The notes: generated by a model from the sequence alone, not told the origin. Shown: positions 7,105-16,097, counted from the stretch's first letter. The stretch: DNA of 64,000 nucleotides from Kofleriaceae bacterium (GCA_024762925.1 JANTGM010000005.1:1-64000), one strand, 5' to 3'. Made by a program: numbers and translations.

Positions 7105-8826
7105 TTACCGCAGAGCCCAGGTGATGTAGTAGCCCCCAAGCCCAAAGGTGAGTGCGACTAGAACGCAAGCGAGTGCAAAGGCCGCTCTGCTGCCTTGTTG
7201 AGGAATAGGCTTCGGTGTGAGGGGGGCCATTTCGGCGATTGGGGGATTCCCAGCTGATTGCCTTTGCGGCCGGGCTTGCGGTGCTTGCCCCCCCCTCTGC
7301 TGGTGTTGCTGCGACGGCGGCGGCTGGCTTTGCGGCGGCGGCTGGCTTTGCGACGGCGGCGGTGGTTGGCCTTGCGGCGGCGATGGCTGGCCTTGCGGTT
7401 GGCTTTGCGGCGACGGTTGGCTTTGCGGCGGCGGCTGGCTTTGCGGCGGCGGCTGGCTTTGCGGCGGCGGCTGGCTTTGCGGCGGCGGCTGGCTTTGGGA
7501 CACCACTGTCGGCCTCATGGCTTGCTGGGCCGGTGGCGCTTGCGGGCGGGCTTGGCTGGGGGATTTGGGGGCGGCAGAGGTTGTCGTAGGGCTGGGGCTG
7601 CCAACAGTGGTACGTGTACGCGACCGGGGGGGGCGTTCGGGTGCGGGAGCTGCGCTCGTGGCCGGTGGAAGAGGGGAACCGTGCACCCCTGTGGTCATCA
7701 CCGAGTTCATAGGCCCTTCCGTCTCTCGCGCGTTCGACATGAGAGCCTTTTGCGCGGATGCTCGCTGCTCACCTGAAGCACTCAACATGGTCTTGTTCTT
7801 TCGCCCCGGCAAAGAGGGCTGCACACTGCGCGTGATCTCAGCTTGCAACTCTTGGGGCATACTCGATGGAAGACCAGTGTTGATGAGCGTGTTCTTGAGC
7901 GCCGGATCCGTTGCGAGATCCAGGGTGGGGTCGAGTGTGGTGAGCCAAACTCTACACGCCTCGAGCAGCGCCAATGCAGATGCAGGTCGTTGCTCGGGGT
8001 GCTTCTGCAAACACGCCATCACAACTTTCGCCACCATGTCTGGCACCTCTGCGGGCAATGGCGGAACTGGTGAGGCAACCTGCATCTTGAGTACCTTGAG
8101 AGGATCCGCGTCGTGGAACGGCAACGTCTTGCTCAGCATTGCGTAAGCAACAACGCCGAGCGCGTAAATGTCGGAGCGCGCATCGATGGTCTTGCCGCTG
8201 GCCTGCTCGGGCGACATGTATTGGGGGGTTCCAAAAATGGTGCCTATGGCGGTGACCTGTGCGTTGGTCAGCTTGGCAATGGAAAAATCGAGCAGCTTGA
8301 CAAAATCAGGTGCACCGGCGAGGTCGAGTAGAAAGATGTTCTCGGGTTTGATGTCACGGTGAATGATGCCAGCTGCGTGCGCTTCTGCCAGAGACGCTGC
8401 GCATTGTATGAGAATGCGCAGCACACGGGGCGCGGGGAGAGGGGCTTCGTCGGCAATCACCTGGCGAAGCGTACGGCCCTCGAGGAACTCCATGACCATA
8501 TAGAGGTTGCCGAGCGTGGTCTGCCCGAAGTCGTAAAGGCGAACCGTATTGGGGTGGGTGAGGCGCGAGCAGGCGCGAGCCTCGCTGTGAAATCGGTCGA
8601 CGCCATCTTGGCTTTGCGATGCGCGTGCATGCATCATCTTGATGGCGACGATGCGGTCGACGGAGAGTTGTTTGGCACGGAAGATAACGCCCATCCCCCC
8701 TTGTCCGATCACTTCGAGAATCTGGTACCGGCCGCTAAGCGTGCGCCCAATCCAACTATTGTGCTGCCCCTCCAACTTGCTACCAAGACCATAGTCGCTT
8801 GGCTGTGGGGCGGGCAAGCAATGCAC
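7105..8826 (-). CDS. Membrane-anchored Ser/Thr protein kinase with Pro/Gln-rich linker
   Basis: This Hanks-type kinase of about 573 residues has its catalytic domain at roughly 34-295: P-loop GQGGMG at 41-46, catalytic lysine AIK near 62, HRDIKPEN at 156-163 and the activation-segment end GTPQYMSPEQ. The magnesium motif is DFS (180-182) instead of DFG, an unusual change. After about residue 340 comes a disordered linker with SQPPPQ repeats, then a single C-terminal membrane helix (FALACVLVALTFGLGGYYI). The start is uncertain: the GTG at 8826 keeps clear of the divergent cytochrome gene, a TTG at 8775 is possible, and an ATG at 9006 would overlap that gene. The PP2C phosphatase follows 15 bases downstream. 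Confidence 0.9.
   Translation of the reverse strand: MHCLPAPQPSDYGLGSKLEGQHNSWIGRTLSGRYQILEVIGQGGMGVIFRAKQLSVDRIVAIKMMHARASQSQDGVDRFHSEARACSRLTHPNTVRLYDFGQTTLGNLYMVMEFLEGRTLRQVIADEAPLPAPRVLRILIQCAASLAEAHAAGIIHRDIKPENIFLLDLAGAPDFVKLLDFSIAKLTNAQVTAIGTIFGTPQYMSPEQASGKTIDARSDIYALGVVAYAMLSKTLPFHDADPLKVLKMQVASPVPPLPAEVPDMVAKVVMACLQKHPEQRPASALALLEACRVWLTTLDPTLDLATDPALKNTLINTGLPSSMPQELQAEITRSVQPSLPGRKNKTMLSASGEQRASAQKALMSNARETEGPMNSVMTTGVHGSPLPPATSAAPAPERPPRSRTRTTVGSPSPTTTSAAPKSPSQARPQAPPAQQAMRPTVVSQSQPPPQSQPPPQSQPPPQSQPPPQSQPSPQSQPQGQPSPPQGQPPPPSQSQPPPQSQPPPSQQHQQRGGQAPQARPQRQSAGNPPIAEMAPLTPKPIPQQGSRAAFALACVLVALTFGLGGYYITWALR
7314..7500 (-). repeat. Tandem repeats coding for a SQPPPQ linker
   Basis: An 18-base unit close to GCGGCGGCTGGCTTTGCG recurs in tandem with variants across the kinase linker, encoding repeats of SQPPPQ and related QGQP forms. 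The last four units (about 7430-7500) are nearly identical. Such an array can change in copy number by slippage without shifting the frame. Confidence 0.8.
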
Positions 8827-8871
8827 ACCTTCCAAGCCCCCATAGCCCTTGCATTGTGTTATGGAGTGAAT

Positions 8872-9225
8872 ATGCGACTGTTGCCAAAGCGCGTTGGTTT
8901 CCTGGCCGTGGCCTGTGTAGTGCTCTCTGTGGGCTGTAGCAAGAACAAAATGGCTGGTAGCGTTGATGGCGCCAAGGGGTACGCGGATGCCTGTGCACGT
9001 TGCCATGGAGCTGATGGCGTGCCAACTCCAGGAATGCGGTCACGGACTGGCGTCAAGCCGCTAAACTCCGACCGCGTGAAAGGCATGAGTGACGATGAGA
9101 TCCTCAAGCAAATTCGAAACGGATCCAAGAACCGTATGATGCCAGCGTTCCAAGGAGCCATGAGTGACGCGCAGCTTGAGGCGATTGTGGCTCACATCCG
9201 AACGCTGCAGGCTGCAACTCCCTAG
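8872..9225 (+). CDS. Cytochrome c family lipoprotein
   Basis: The 117-residue product starts with a lipoprotein signal ending LSVGC (lipid cysteine 22), followed by a single-haem cytochrome c domain. The haem motif CARCH is at 41-45 and a candidate axial methionine lies in RMMPAF near residue 87. It should be anchored on the periplasmic face of a membrane and carry electrons; the partner is not indicated by neighbours. The ATG at 8872 has GGAG six bases upstream and begins the signal peptide. It is divergent from the kinase gene. Confidence 0.88.
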   Translation: MRLLPKRVGFLAVACVVLSVGCSKNKMAGSVDGAKGYADACARCHGADGVPTPGMRSRTGVKPLNSDRVKGMSDDEILKQIRNGSKNRMMPAFQGAMSDAQLEAIVAHIRTLQAATP

Positions 9226-9252
9226 CGTCGTTTCTGCTCGCGTGCCAAACGA

Positions 9253-10161
9253 CTAACGCTCAAGGACGGCAAGTTCGCGTGCAAAGTCCTCTGGATAATC
9301 GCTGTAAAACGTCATTTCTTCCCCCGTTATCGGATGAACAAATCCCAATGTCTGCGCGTGCAACAAGAGGCGCTTGCTCGGCAGAAGTGGCCGACCGTTA
9401 CACTCTGCGTCGCGACTGTAGACTCGCTCGCCAACCAAGACATGTCCCGCTTCGCTTAGGTGGATGCGAATTTGGTGAGTTCGGCCCGTCTCAAGTCGAA
9501 CCGTGCAGAGTGTGGCCTTGTTGAGTTCGCGGTCTACCTCGACATGAGTGATGGAACGTTTGCCTTTGGTGTCATGGCGATTGGATCCGCGCAGCCCATC
9601 TCCGCGATCGCGAATGAGGTAGGACTCGATGCGGCGCGCCGAGACACGTCCGTTGCAGACGCAAGAGTACTGGCGCTGCATGGTGTGAGAACGCAGTTGC
9701 CGAGCGAGGCCAAGTTCCCCCTTTTTGCTGCGCGCGAACACGAGAAGGCCCGAGGTGTCTTTGTCGATGCGGTGCACCACAATGAGTGGTCCGTTCGCTT
9801 CCTCGCCGCGAGCTCGCCAAGCAGATCGAATGAGATCCATGGCAGTGTCGCGCTCTTCCGGCTTGTAGGGCACGCTTGATACGCCACTGGGCTTGTCGAT
9901 GACAATGAGGTGATTGTCTTGGTAGACGATCTTCACTTCAAAGGCGCTTCGCTTGGGTTTCTTGGCGTTGTGCCGCACTTCGATGCTTGCGGTTGCAGAT
10001 GGTCGATTGCCCGCATCGAGAACCACCTTGCCGTTCACAAAGACCTTGCCGGTTGTGATGAGGCGCTTGACGGTCTTCCACGATTCGCCCGTTTGCTCTC
10101 GAACACGAGCTCCGAGGGCGGGCGCCGTATTGCGGTCGCGTGGTGGTGGACGTCTGGACAT
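9253..10161 (-). CDS. RluA-family pseudouridine synthase
   Basis: This 302-residue enzyme should convert uridine to pseudouridine in rRNA or tRNA. An S4-like RNA-binding region lies at about 15-60 (VKRLITTGKVFVNGKVV). The catalytic domain follows, with VIDKPSGVSS, the active-site motif HRIDKDTSGLLVFA and the late RLETGRTHQIRIHL. The exact site (RluC, RluD or another member) cannot be told from motifs alone. It begins six bases after queG ends, in an apparent operon with nth, the KamA-like gene and queG. Confidence 0.92.
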   Translation of the reverse strand: MSRRPPPRDRNTAPALGARVREQTGESWKTVKRLITTGKVFVNGKVVLDAGNRPSATASIEVRHNAKKPKRSAFEVKIVYQDNHLIVIDKPSGVSSVPYKPEERDTAMDLIRSAWRARGEEANGPLIVVHRIDKDTSGLLVFARSKKGELGLARQLRSHTMQRQYSCVCNGRVSARRIESYLIRDRGDGLRGSNRHDTKGKRSITHVEVDRELNKATLCTVRLETGRTHQIRIHLSEAGHVLVGERVYSRDAECNGRPLLPSKRLLLHAQTLGFVHPITGEEMTFYSDYPEDFARELAVLER

Positions 10162-10167
10162 AGGAGA

Positions 10168-11226
10168 TTAAGAAGATGTTGTGCGCTGGCTGCGTGCCCA
10201 ACGTGCGTGCTCTTGGACCATGGGATTGCGATCGTCGGCCAATGCTTCGACAGTAGGATCGTCCGGCGCCGTGTTGCCGAGGGCAACCGCAACGTTGCGG
10301 AGAAGTTGCTCTCGGCGATTTCGGCGCATTGGGTTGCCCGAGACGTAGCGCTTTCGCTGGTTGGACCCAAGGGATGCAAGCATAGCCAGGACAGGACGAG
10401 CTCTCTCGTTGTCTCGAGGAAGGAGCTGTGGCACCACACTTGCGCGGCTTGGGGCCACGGCATTGTACGGGCACACGTCCTGGCAAACATCACAGCCAAA
10501 AACTCGATCCCCCACAAGCGGCCGCAACTCCATGGGCATGGGTTCTTGGCTCTCAATGGTGAGGTAGGAAATGCAGCGCCGAGCGTCGAGTTTGTGCGGC
10601 CCGCGAAAGGCCTGTGTTGGGCAGGCATCAAGGCATGCTGTGCACGTTCCGCAATCGCGATTGGAGTCTTGATGGGTGGGGGCAAGGATGGCGCTTGTAA
10701 GAAGAACTCCGAGTAGGGTGTATGACCCAAGGCCTGGAGTGATTAGCATCGTATTCTTTGCCACAAATCCGAGTCCGGCTCGCTCTGCCAGTTCGCGCTC
10801 TAGGAGTGGGGCGGAGTCAACGCAGGCGCGCGATTCAATCGGCTCGGCGGACTGCTCGGCAAGCGCCTCGGCGAGTGCGGTAAGCTTGCTCTTGATCACA
10901 TGATGGTAGTCGTCTCCAAGGGCGTACTGGGCTACGCGTCCACGCGCTTCACCCGTGTTCGGAGGTTTCACCTCTGCGTTGCTGTAGCTCAGAGCGACAA
11001 CGACCGCACTGCTCACGCTTGGTAGAAGCTGCTGCATATTCTGGCGAGCCTCTCTGTGAAACTCGTCGTCCATGTACGCCATCGTTCCGTGGTCGCCGCG
11101 TTCCAGCCACGCCAAATACTCTTCATAGTGCGCGGGAGTTTCGATGCCGGTAACACCCGCTTTGGCGAAGCCGAGTTCCATTGCCTGCCGAATCACAAAC
11201 TCGGTGAGCTCTGCTGGAGAGGACAT
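10168..11226 (-). CDS. queG: Epoxyqueuosine reductase QueG
   Basis: The 352-residue protein reduces epoxyqueuosine to queuosine at tRNA position 34, using cobalamin and two [4Fe-4S] clusters. The two cluster motifs are visible: CGTCTACLDACP and CDVCQDVCPYN. The N-terminal cobalamin-binding region includes YLAWLERGDHGTMAYM. A C-terminal HEAT-like tail ends near RTTSS. It starts two bases after the KamA-like stop and runs into the pseudouridine synthase, which supports a shared RNA-modification operon. The rest of the queuosine pathway is not in the window. Confidence 0.95.
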   Translation of the reverse strand: MSSPAELTEFVIRQAMELGFAKAGVTGIETPAHYEEYLAWLERGDHGTMAYMDDEFHREARQNMQQLLPSVSSAVVVALSYSNAEVKPPNTGEARGRVAQYALGDDYHHVIKSKLTALAEALAEQSAEPIESRACVDSAPLLERELAERAGLGFVAKNTMLITPGLGSYTLLGVLLTSAILAPTHQDSNRDCGTCTACLDACPTQAFRGPHKLDARRCISYLTIESQEPMPMELRPLVGDRVFGCDVCQDVCPYNAVAPSRASVVPQLLPRDNERARPVLAMLASLGSNQRKRYVSGNPMRRNRREQLLRNVAVALGNTAPDDPTVEALADDRNPMVQEHARWARSQRTTSS

Positions 11227-11228
11227 CG

Positions 11229-12422
11229 CTAGACCCCACCTTCGCGATCGTCGTCGTCGGGGACGCCGGCAAAGAAAACCTCGTCGTAGCTAACGTGCGG
11301 GTCTTTCTCTCGTGGTTGCGGATAGCGAACCGTGAGGCCTCGGTAGTTGCGCAGCGTCACTTCGGAATCGCCAAGCTCTTTGAGGTACTCCGGACCTATG
11401 GGAATTTTTCCACCACCGCCGGGCGCGTCGATAACGAGTTGAGGCATCGCCATACCACTCATCCAACCACGCAAGCCGTCCATGAGCTCAATTGCTGACT
11501 CGACGCTTGTTCGCAAGTGGTCGGTCCCAAGCACCGTGTCACCTTGAAAGAGATAGTACGGCCGGACCCGCATGCGTATCAGTGCACGCATGAGCGCGCG
11601 AAGCGTTCGCACGGAAGAGTTGATTCCCCTCAACAGGACTGCTTGGTTTCCAACCGGGATGCCGTGATTCACCAAGCGTTCACAGGCGAGTTGGCTCTCT
11701 TCGGTGATTTCCCTCGGGTGGTTGAAATGCGTGTTCACAAAGACCGGGTGGTGCTTTGCGAGCATTTGGCACAGTTTCTCATCGATGCGCATAGGCAGCA
11801 CCACAGGGACTCTCGAACCGATGCGAATGATCTCAACGTGCGGGATCGCCCGCAGCCGGCCCAGTACCTCGTCGAGACGCCGTGTGCTGAGCAAGAGTGG
11901 GTCGCCTCCACTGATCAGAACATCTCTGATTCGAGGCTGGCTTGCAATATAAGCGAGGGCGTCGTCGATTTCGTCCCGCTTCGGGGGCTGGTCACCTCCG
12001 ACGATTCGTCGCCGGTTGCAATGCCTGCAGTAGATCGCGCATCGATCGACCACATAGAGAAGACAGCGATCTGGATACTTGTGAAAGATGCTCGGCACCG
12101 GGGAGTGCGTGTCTTCGCCAAGCGGGTCTCGAAGTTCCTGCTCTCGAAAGGACAGCTCGCTCAGAGAGGGCAGGGCTTGCCTCCGGATCGGGCAATCGCT
12201 TCGAGAGGCATCCATGAGCGATGCGTAATACGGAGTCGCGCCGGTGCGAAAGAGATCTTGGGTGCGCTCTAGACCCGCCTGCTCGTCATCGCTCAGCGGC
12301 ACAATCTGCGAAAAATCCTCAGCGGACCGCAGCATGTGGCGCAGCTGCCATCGCCAATCGTTCCACTGCTCGGTGGGCACATCCGATCGGCGCAGCGGCC
12401 GGTCTGGCAACACGGGAAGCAT
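11229..12422 (-). CDS. KamA-type radical SAM aminomutase
   Basis: This 397-residue protein belongs to the lysine 2,3-aminomutase family, which uses SAM, a [4Fe-4S] cluster and PLP to move an amino group from C2 to C3. The cluster motif is CAIYCRHC (cysteines 128, 132, 135) in the KamA-like context HKYPDRCLLYVVD. The PLP region APGGGGKIPIGPEYL is present. Sequence style is closer to KamA than to EpmB (the EF-P lysylation aminomutase), but no efp, epmA or lysine fermentation genes are nearby, so the substrate is open. The ATG at 12422 was chosen because a start at 12473 would overlap nth by 47 bases. Confidence 0.85.
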   Translation of the reverse strand: MLPVLPDRPLRRSDVPTEQWNDWRWQLRHMLRSAEDFSQIVPLSDDEQAGLERTQDLFRTGATPYYASLMDASRSDCPIRRQALPSLSELSFREQELRDPLGEDTHSPVPSIFHKYPDRCLLYVVDRCAIYCRHCNRRRIVGGDQPPKRDEIDDALAYIASQPRIRDVLISGGDPLLLSTRRLDEVLGRLRAIPHVEIIRIGSRVPVVLPMRIDEKLCQMLAKHHPVFVNTHFNHPREITEESQLACERLVNHGIPVGNQAVLLRGINSSVRTLRALMRALIRMRVRPYYLFQGDTVLGTDHLRTSVESAIELMDGLRGWMSGMAMPQLVIDAPGGGGKIPIGPEYLKELGDSEVTLRNYRGLTVRYPQPREKDPHVSYDEVFFAGVPDDDDREGGV

Positions 12423-12426
12423 AGAC

Positions 12427-13107
12427 CTAGAGACCGACGCTTGGGCAGACCGGAGCGAGTACGCAATTCTCACAATCGGGTTTCTTGGCGTCGCAGACCC
12501 TTCGCCCGTGCCAGATCAGCTGATGGGCAAAGTCGATCCACGATTCTTGCGGGATGAGCTCCATCAAGTCTCGCTCCACTTTCACGGGGCTCGATTCAGC
12601 GCTGAGTCCGAGCCGGTTGCTGAGCCGCTTAACATGGGTATCGACGACGACACCCGAAGCGATGCCGTAGGCTGTGCCCAAAACCACGTTGGCGGTCTTT
12701 CGGGCAACGCCGGCCAACGTGAGCATTTCCTTCATCGTTCGAGGGATTTCTCCCCCAAAGTCGGCGACCACCTGCTGGGCCATCTTCACAATGTTTTTTG
12801 CCTTATTGCGATAGAAGCCCGTCGAGCGTACAAGCATCTCGACTTCGGCCAAATCGGCTTGTGCGAGCGCTGCAGGCGTCGGGAAGCGCGCAAAGAGTTC
12901 GGGGGTCACCTTGTTGACCAGTTTGTCTGTGCTCTGGGCACTTAAGATCGTCGCGACTGTCAATTGATAGGCGTTGTCATAATCAAGCTCACAGACAGCG
13001 TGCCCCCATTGCTCTTGCAGCGTTTCTAGGATTGCTGGAACCCGCTCTCGTGGGTACTGTTTCTCTGCTGGTTTGGTGGCTCGTTTGCCGACAACTTTGG
13101 CGCCCAT
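12427..13107 (-). CDS. nth: Endonuclease III
   Basis: This 226-residue bifunctional DNA glycosylase/AP lyase removes oxidised pyrimidines. The helix-hairpin-helix is LAGVARKTANVV, with the catalytic lysine in that segment and the aspartate in VVVDTHVKRLSNR. The C-terminal [4Fe-4S] loop has the pattern C-x6-C-x2-C-x5-C (CDAKKPDCENCVLAPVC). The ATG at 13107 has an AGGAG ribosome site eight bases upstream. It is the first gene of the nth-kamA-queG-rluA run. The start is divergent from, and nearly touches, the start of the next plus-strand gene. Confidence 0.95.
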   Translation of the reverse strand: MGAKVVGKRATKPAEKQYPRERVPAILETLQEQWGHAVCELDYDNAYQLTVATILSAQSTDKLVNKVTPELFARFPTPAALAQADLAEVEMLVRSTGFYRNKAKNIVKMAQQVVADFGGEIPRTMKEMLTLAGVARKTANVVLGTAYGIASGVVVDTHVKRLSNRLGLSAESSPVKVERDLMELIPQESWIDFAHQLIWHGRRVCDAKKPDCENCVLAPVCPSVGL

Positions 13108-13120
13108 GATTGTAACTCCT

Positions 13121-14143
13121 ATGCCGCTTACTCCGATGCCCCTATTGGTTCCGACCTGCCAGCAGCCAACGACAGGTTCGCTACGTATCACGACACGCCT
13201 TGCGGGACTGCAGTTTTTCCAGGGTCTTTTGCAGACCTTTGTGCTGACCTCGCTCCTAGCAATCATCGCATCCTGTGCAGCCTCCGCTGCCGAGGTGAAG
13301 CGCGCCGAACGTTCTGGATACAATGCGGACTTCTCCACGGTGTATGGTGAGACTCTGGCGGCTGTCGTCAAGCTCTACCCTCGGGCGGCGGAGAATGCTG
13401 TTGATGGCATTATCCGGACTGCCTGGCACAGGGTTGCTGTGCAGACAGGAACCCGAGGCAATCGTCAACGGACCAATGCGGTTGCAGGAAGCAATCCAGC
13501 GTCGACGAGCCTCACCTCAACAGCTGCCGCCAATCGCAAGCAGTTTTTCATCCGCTTCCGTGTGCACGTTGTAGGGGGCAAACCATGGCGAATCCGTGTT
13601 GTGGGCGAGGCCTCGGAGTGGGCTGCGGGCGATGTACCCATGCCACTTCGCGGTGCTGAGGTGCCGCCATGGCTCAAGGGACGCACTGATGCCCTGCGGG
13701 TCGCGATCTACAAGCGCCTCAAAGCGTATGCGGTGCGGGTAGAAGAGAAAATTCCCCAAGCGGAAGGCAAGATCATCACGATTGATGAACCCTCGAGTTT
13801 TGGCGAGATTCCCGATGGTGCCCAAAAGATGCTCGTTGAGATTCATCGGGCGATTAGCCTACGTTCCTTTGGCGATCTGCGAGCCCAGCTGGCAGAGGAT
13901 GTTCAGTGGTCCGAAGGCGAGGTGGGAAATGCTGATGTAGCCATGGTGATGTGGAAGGCGGACCCGAGTTTGCTCGAGGCGATGCTCGGTGCAATCGGAC
14001 GCGGCTGCGTGGCTGGCGATGGCAACGTCACGGTGAGCTGTCCCCGAGCATACAGCCAAGAGCCAAACTTCAAAGGTTACCGTCTTATTGCCGAGAAGCG
14101 CGGTGATAGGTGGGTTGTCACCGCCTTCGTGAAGAGCGAGTAG
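13121..14143 (+). CDS. Exported protein of unknown function
   Basis: I do not recognise a family. The product of about 340 residues has an N-terminal hydrophobic signal (FVLTSLLAIIASCAASA) that could be a lipoprotein signal with cysteine in IIASC or a plain signal peptide. The mature part alternates strands and helices and includes RFRVHVVGGKPWRIRVVG and a C-terminal PNFKGYRLIAEKRGDRW, which resembles the end of an NTF2-like or beta-barrel fold. Start choice is weak: ATGs at 13106, 13121 and 13136 and downstream TTG codons all lack a clear ribosome site. Its stop abuts the convergent glcD-like stop with no spacer. Confidence 0.7.
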   Translation: MPLTPMPLLVPTCQQPTTGSLRITTRLAGLQFFQGLLQTFVLTSLLAIIASCAASAAEVKRAERSGYNADFSTVYGETLAAVVKLYPRAAENAVDGIIRTAWHRVAVQTGTRGNRQRTNAVAGSNPASTSLTSTAAANRKQFFIRFRVHVVGGKPWRIRVVGEASEWAAGDVPMPLRGAEVPPWLKGRTDALRVAIYKRLKAYAVRVEEKIPQAEGKIITIDEPSSFGEIPDGAQKMLVEIHRAISLRSFGDLRAQLAEDVQWSEGEVGNADVAMVMWKADPSLLEAMLGAIGRGCVAGDGNVTVSCPRAYSQEPNFKGYRLIAEKRGDRWVVTAFVKSE

Positions 14144-15550
14144 CTACTCGTTGCAGGTGCGCGGCACGAGTGGCAGCACCTTGCCAGGGTTGAGCAGATC
14201 TTTGGGATCCCACATGGCCTTCCACTTTCGCTGCCATGCAAGCAGCGCTGGGCCTTGCTCCATTGGCATGTAGTCGCGCTTCGTGAGGCCAATGCCATGC
14301 TCACCACTCAAGGTGCCCCGCAGCGCCATGGTGTGTTCGAAGAGTTTCCGCGTCACCGCTTCCAGTTGTCGCTCAACCTCGGGCTGCGTCGGATCCTCGT
14401 CACACAGAATATTGACGTGAAGGTTGCCATCTCCAGCGTGGCCGTAACACGCAACCGCAAACGGAAACTCGTCGCCAAGACTCTCGACCCGACGAATCAT
14501 CTCAATCATCTTGCCACGAGGCACACAGATGTCTTCGCTCACTTTGTGTCTGCAGGCGGCGGTTAGACTTGAAGAGACAAGCCTGCGAGCCTGCCACAGT
14601 CTTCGGCGCTCTAGATCGTTTTGCGCCACGAGTACGTCGGTGGCTCCAGCCTCATCGATGCTCATCCCCATGCGCATGAGAGCTTCATCGAGTCCCTCTT
14701 CGAGGCCGTCAATTTCGATGAGGGCTGCAGCGTCGGTTCCCGGGGGGATGGGGCTTCCGTTCATCTCGCGGACCGTGTCAATTGCGGTCTTGTCCATCAG
14801 TTCCATGGTTCGGGGACGGAAGCCATCTTTGAGAAGCGAACCAATCGCCGTGCCTGCGTCAGCGAGCGTAGGAAAGATCGCGAGCAAGGTCTGCACAGCT
14901 GGTGGCTTTGGTAAAAGTCGTAGGGTGAGTTCTGTGCTCACGCCAAATGTGCCTTCTGAGCCGACAAAGCCGGCCACCATGTCGTAACCAGTAACTCCCT
15001 TGCTGGTGCGGCGTCCAAAGCGCAGCCGCTCTTGGCTCATGAGCGAGACCTCCATGCCCAGAATGTACTCGCGTGTCACGCCATATTTGAACGCCCTGGG
15101 ACCGCCCGCATTTGCGGCTGCGTTGCCACCGATGGAGCAGTATTCCAGGGAAGCAGGATCTGGCGGATAAAAGAGCCCTTGGGCTTCGACCGCAGTCTGC
15201 AAGTCGCCCGTGATGACCCCTGGTTGCACAACGGCCACCAAGTCATCCTCGTTGATCTCGATAATCGACTGCATGCGCTCGGTCGACAGAACGATGCCTC
15301 CGCGAATCGGCAGTGCTCCACCGACCTTGCCCGATCCAGCGCCTCGGGGCGTCACGGGAGTATTGGTATCGTTTGCCAGCGCTAGCACAATGTCGACCTG
15401 CTCTGCGGTTTCGCAGAGCGCAGCACAGTCGGCGGGGTAGGGGCCTAAGCCAGACTCATCGACGCCATAGTCCTCAAGCGCGGCGTCATCACGAGTGAGC
15501 ACCGACTTGGAACCCAGTTCTTGCCGCAGTCGCTCTATGATGTCGGGCAC
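14144..15550 (-). CDS. GlcD-like FAD-linked oxidoreductase (glycolate/D-lactate type)
   Basis: The 468-residue flavoprotein has an N-terminal FAD_binding_4 (PCMH) domain, with PRGAGSGKVGGALP and SIGGNAAANAGGPRAFKYG, and a C-terminal FAD-oxidase domain with CYGHAGDGNLHVNILCDE and GTLSGEHGIGLTKRDY. These are the marks of GlcD, bacterial D-lactate dehydrogenase and D-2-hydroxyglutarate dehydrogenase. The substrate is therefore a 2-hydroxy acid, with glycolate or D-lactate most likely. GlcE and GlcF partners are absent here, which favours a single-subunit dehydrogenase. The GTG start has AAAGGAG seven bases upstream. Confidence 0.88.
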   Translation of the reverse strand: MPDIIERLRQELGSKSVLTRDDAALEDYGVDESGLGPYPADCAALCETAEQVDIVLALANDTNTPVTPRGAGSGKVGGALPIRGGIVLSTERMQSIIEINEDDLVAVVQPGVITGDLQTAVEAQGLFYPPDPASLEYCSIGGNAAANAGGPRAFKYGVTREYILGMEVSLMSQERLRFGRRTSKGVTGYDMVAGFVGSEGTFGVSTELTLRLLPKPPAVQTLLAIFPTLADAGTAIGSLLKDGFRPRTMELMDKTAIDTVREMNGSPIPPGTDAAALIEIDGLEEGLDEALMRMGMSIDEAGATDVLVAQNDLERRRLWQARRLVSSSLTAACRHKVSEDICVPRGKMIEMIRRVESLGDEFPFAVACYGHAGDGNLHVNILCDEDPTQPEVERQLEAVTRKLFEHTMALRGTLSGEHGIGLTKRDYMPMEQGPALLAWQRKWKAMWDPKDLLNPGKVLPLVPRTCNE

Positions 15551-15596
15551 AAGAATTCTCCTTTAAGAGATTGTCTTAGTCTTGAGTCGAAGGTGC

Positions 15597-15974
15597 CTAG
15601 GAGAACGAAGAACCACAACCGCAAGTCGATTTGACTCCCGGATTGTCGAACTTGAAGCCCGCACCGGCCAGGCTCTCCACGTAGTCGATGGTGGTCCCAA
15701 CCAGGTACATCAAGCTCATCTCGTCGACGATGATGTCGCAGGATTTTAGCTTGTAGGCCCTATCCAAATCGGTCTTATTGTCGAAGTAGAGATCGTAGGA
15801 GAAACCAGCACAGCCGCCCCCTACCACGCGCAAGCGGAGAGCCATGCCGTCCTCGATCTCCTCGGCTTCACGGATCTCGGCTACCTTGAGCGCAGCCTCG
15901 TCGGTTAGGTGGACAAGGTGATCCGGCGTAAGGGTGAAACGGGGCTCGGTGGAGGTGGGCGTTACTTCGCTCAT
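15597..15974 (-). CDS. A-type Fe-S cluster carrier (IscA/ErpA family)
   Basis: The 125-residue protein has the A-type scaffold fold with the three conserved cysteines: one in GGGCAGFSYDL and two in the terminal CGCGSSFS. It accepts or delivers Fe-S clusters to apo-enzymes. IscS lies separately at 20.6 kb, and many Fe-S enzymes (nth, queG, the KamA-like protein) are close by. The ATG at 15974 was chosen because the conserved domain begins soon after it. Assignment to ErpA rather than IscA cannot be decided by eye. It is divergent from the rhodanese-MoeB gene. Confidence 0.92.
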   Translation of the reverse strand: MSEVTPTSTEPRFTLTPDHLVHLTDEAALKVAEIREAEEIEDGMALRLRVVGGGCAGFSYDLYFDNKTDLDRAYKLKSCDIIVDEMSLMYLVGTTIDYVESLAGAGFKFDNPGVKSTCGCGSSFS

Positions 15975-16097
15975 TGCAGCTAGATAGTGGCACAAAGCAT
16001 GTGGACCAGCCAGGCTCCTGTGCACTTGGCGATTGACCCACCACCCACGCTCTGCGCAAACTGGCGGGCCAACTGCCCTTTGGGAGAAAGAAGCACA

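Noticed and set aside
7217-8146. Long plus-strand frame with Gly/Trp/Leu/Cys repeats
   Set aside because: It is the complement of the Pro/Gln-rich linker and kinase domain on the minus strand, which has all kinase motifs.
8827-9006. N-terminal extension of the Ser/Thr kinase to an ATG at 9006
   Set aside because: It would overlap the well-supported cytochrome c gene and its ribosome site; the extension has no domain.
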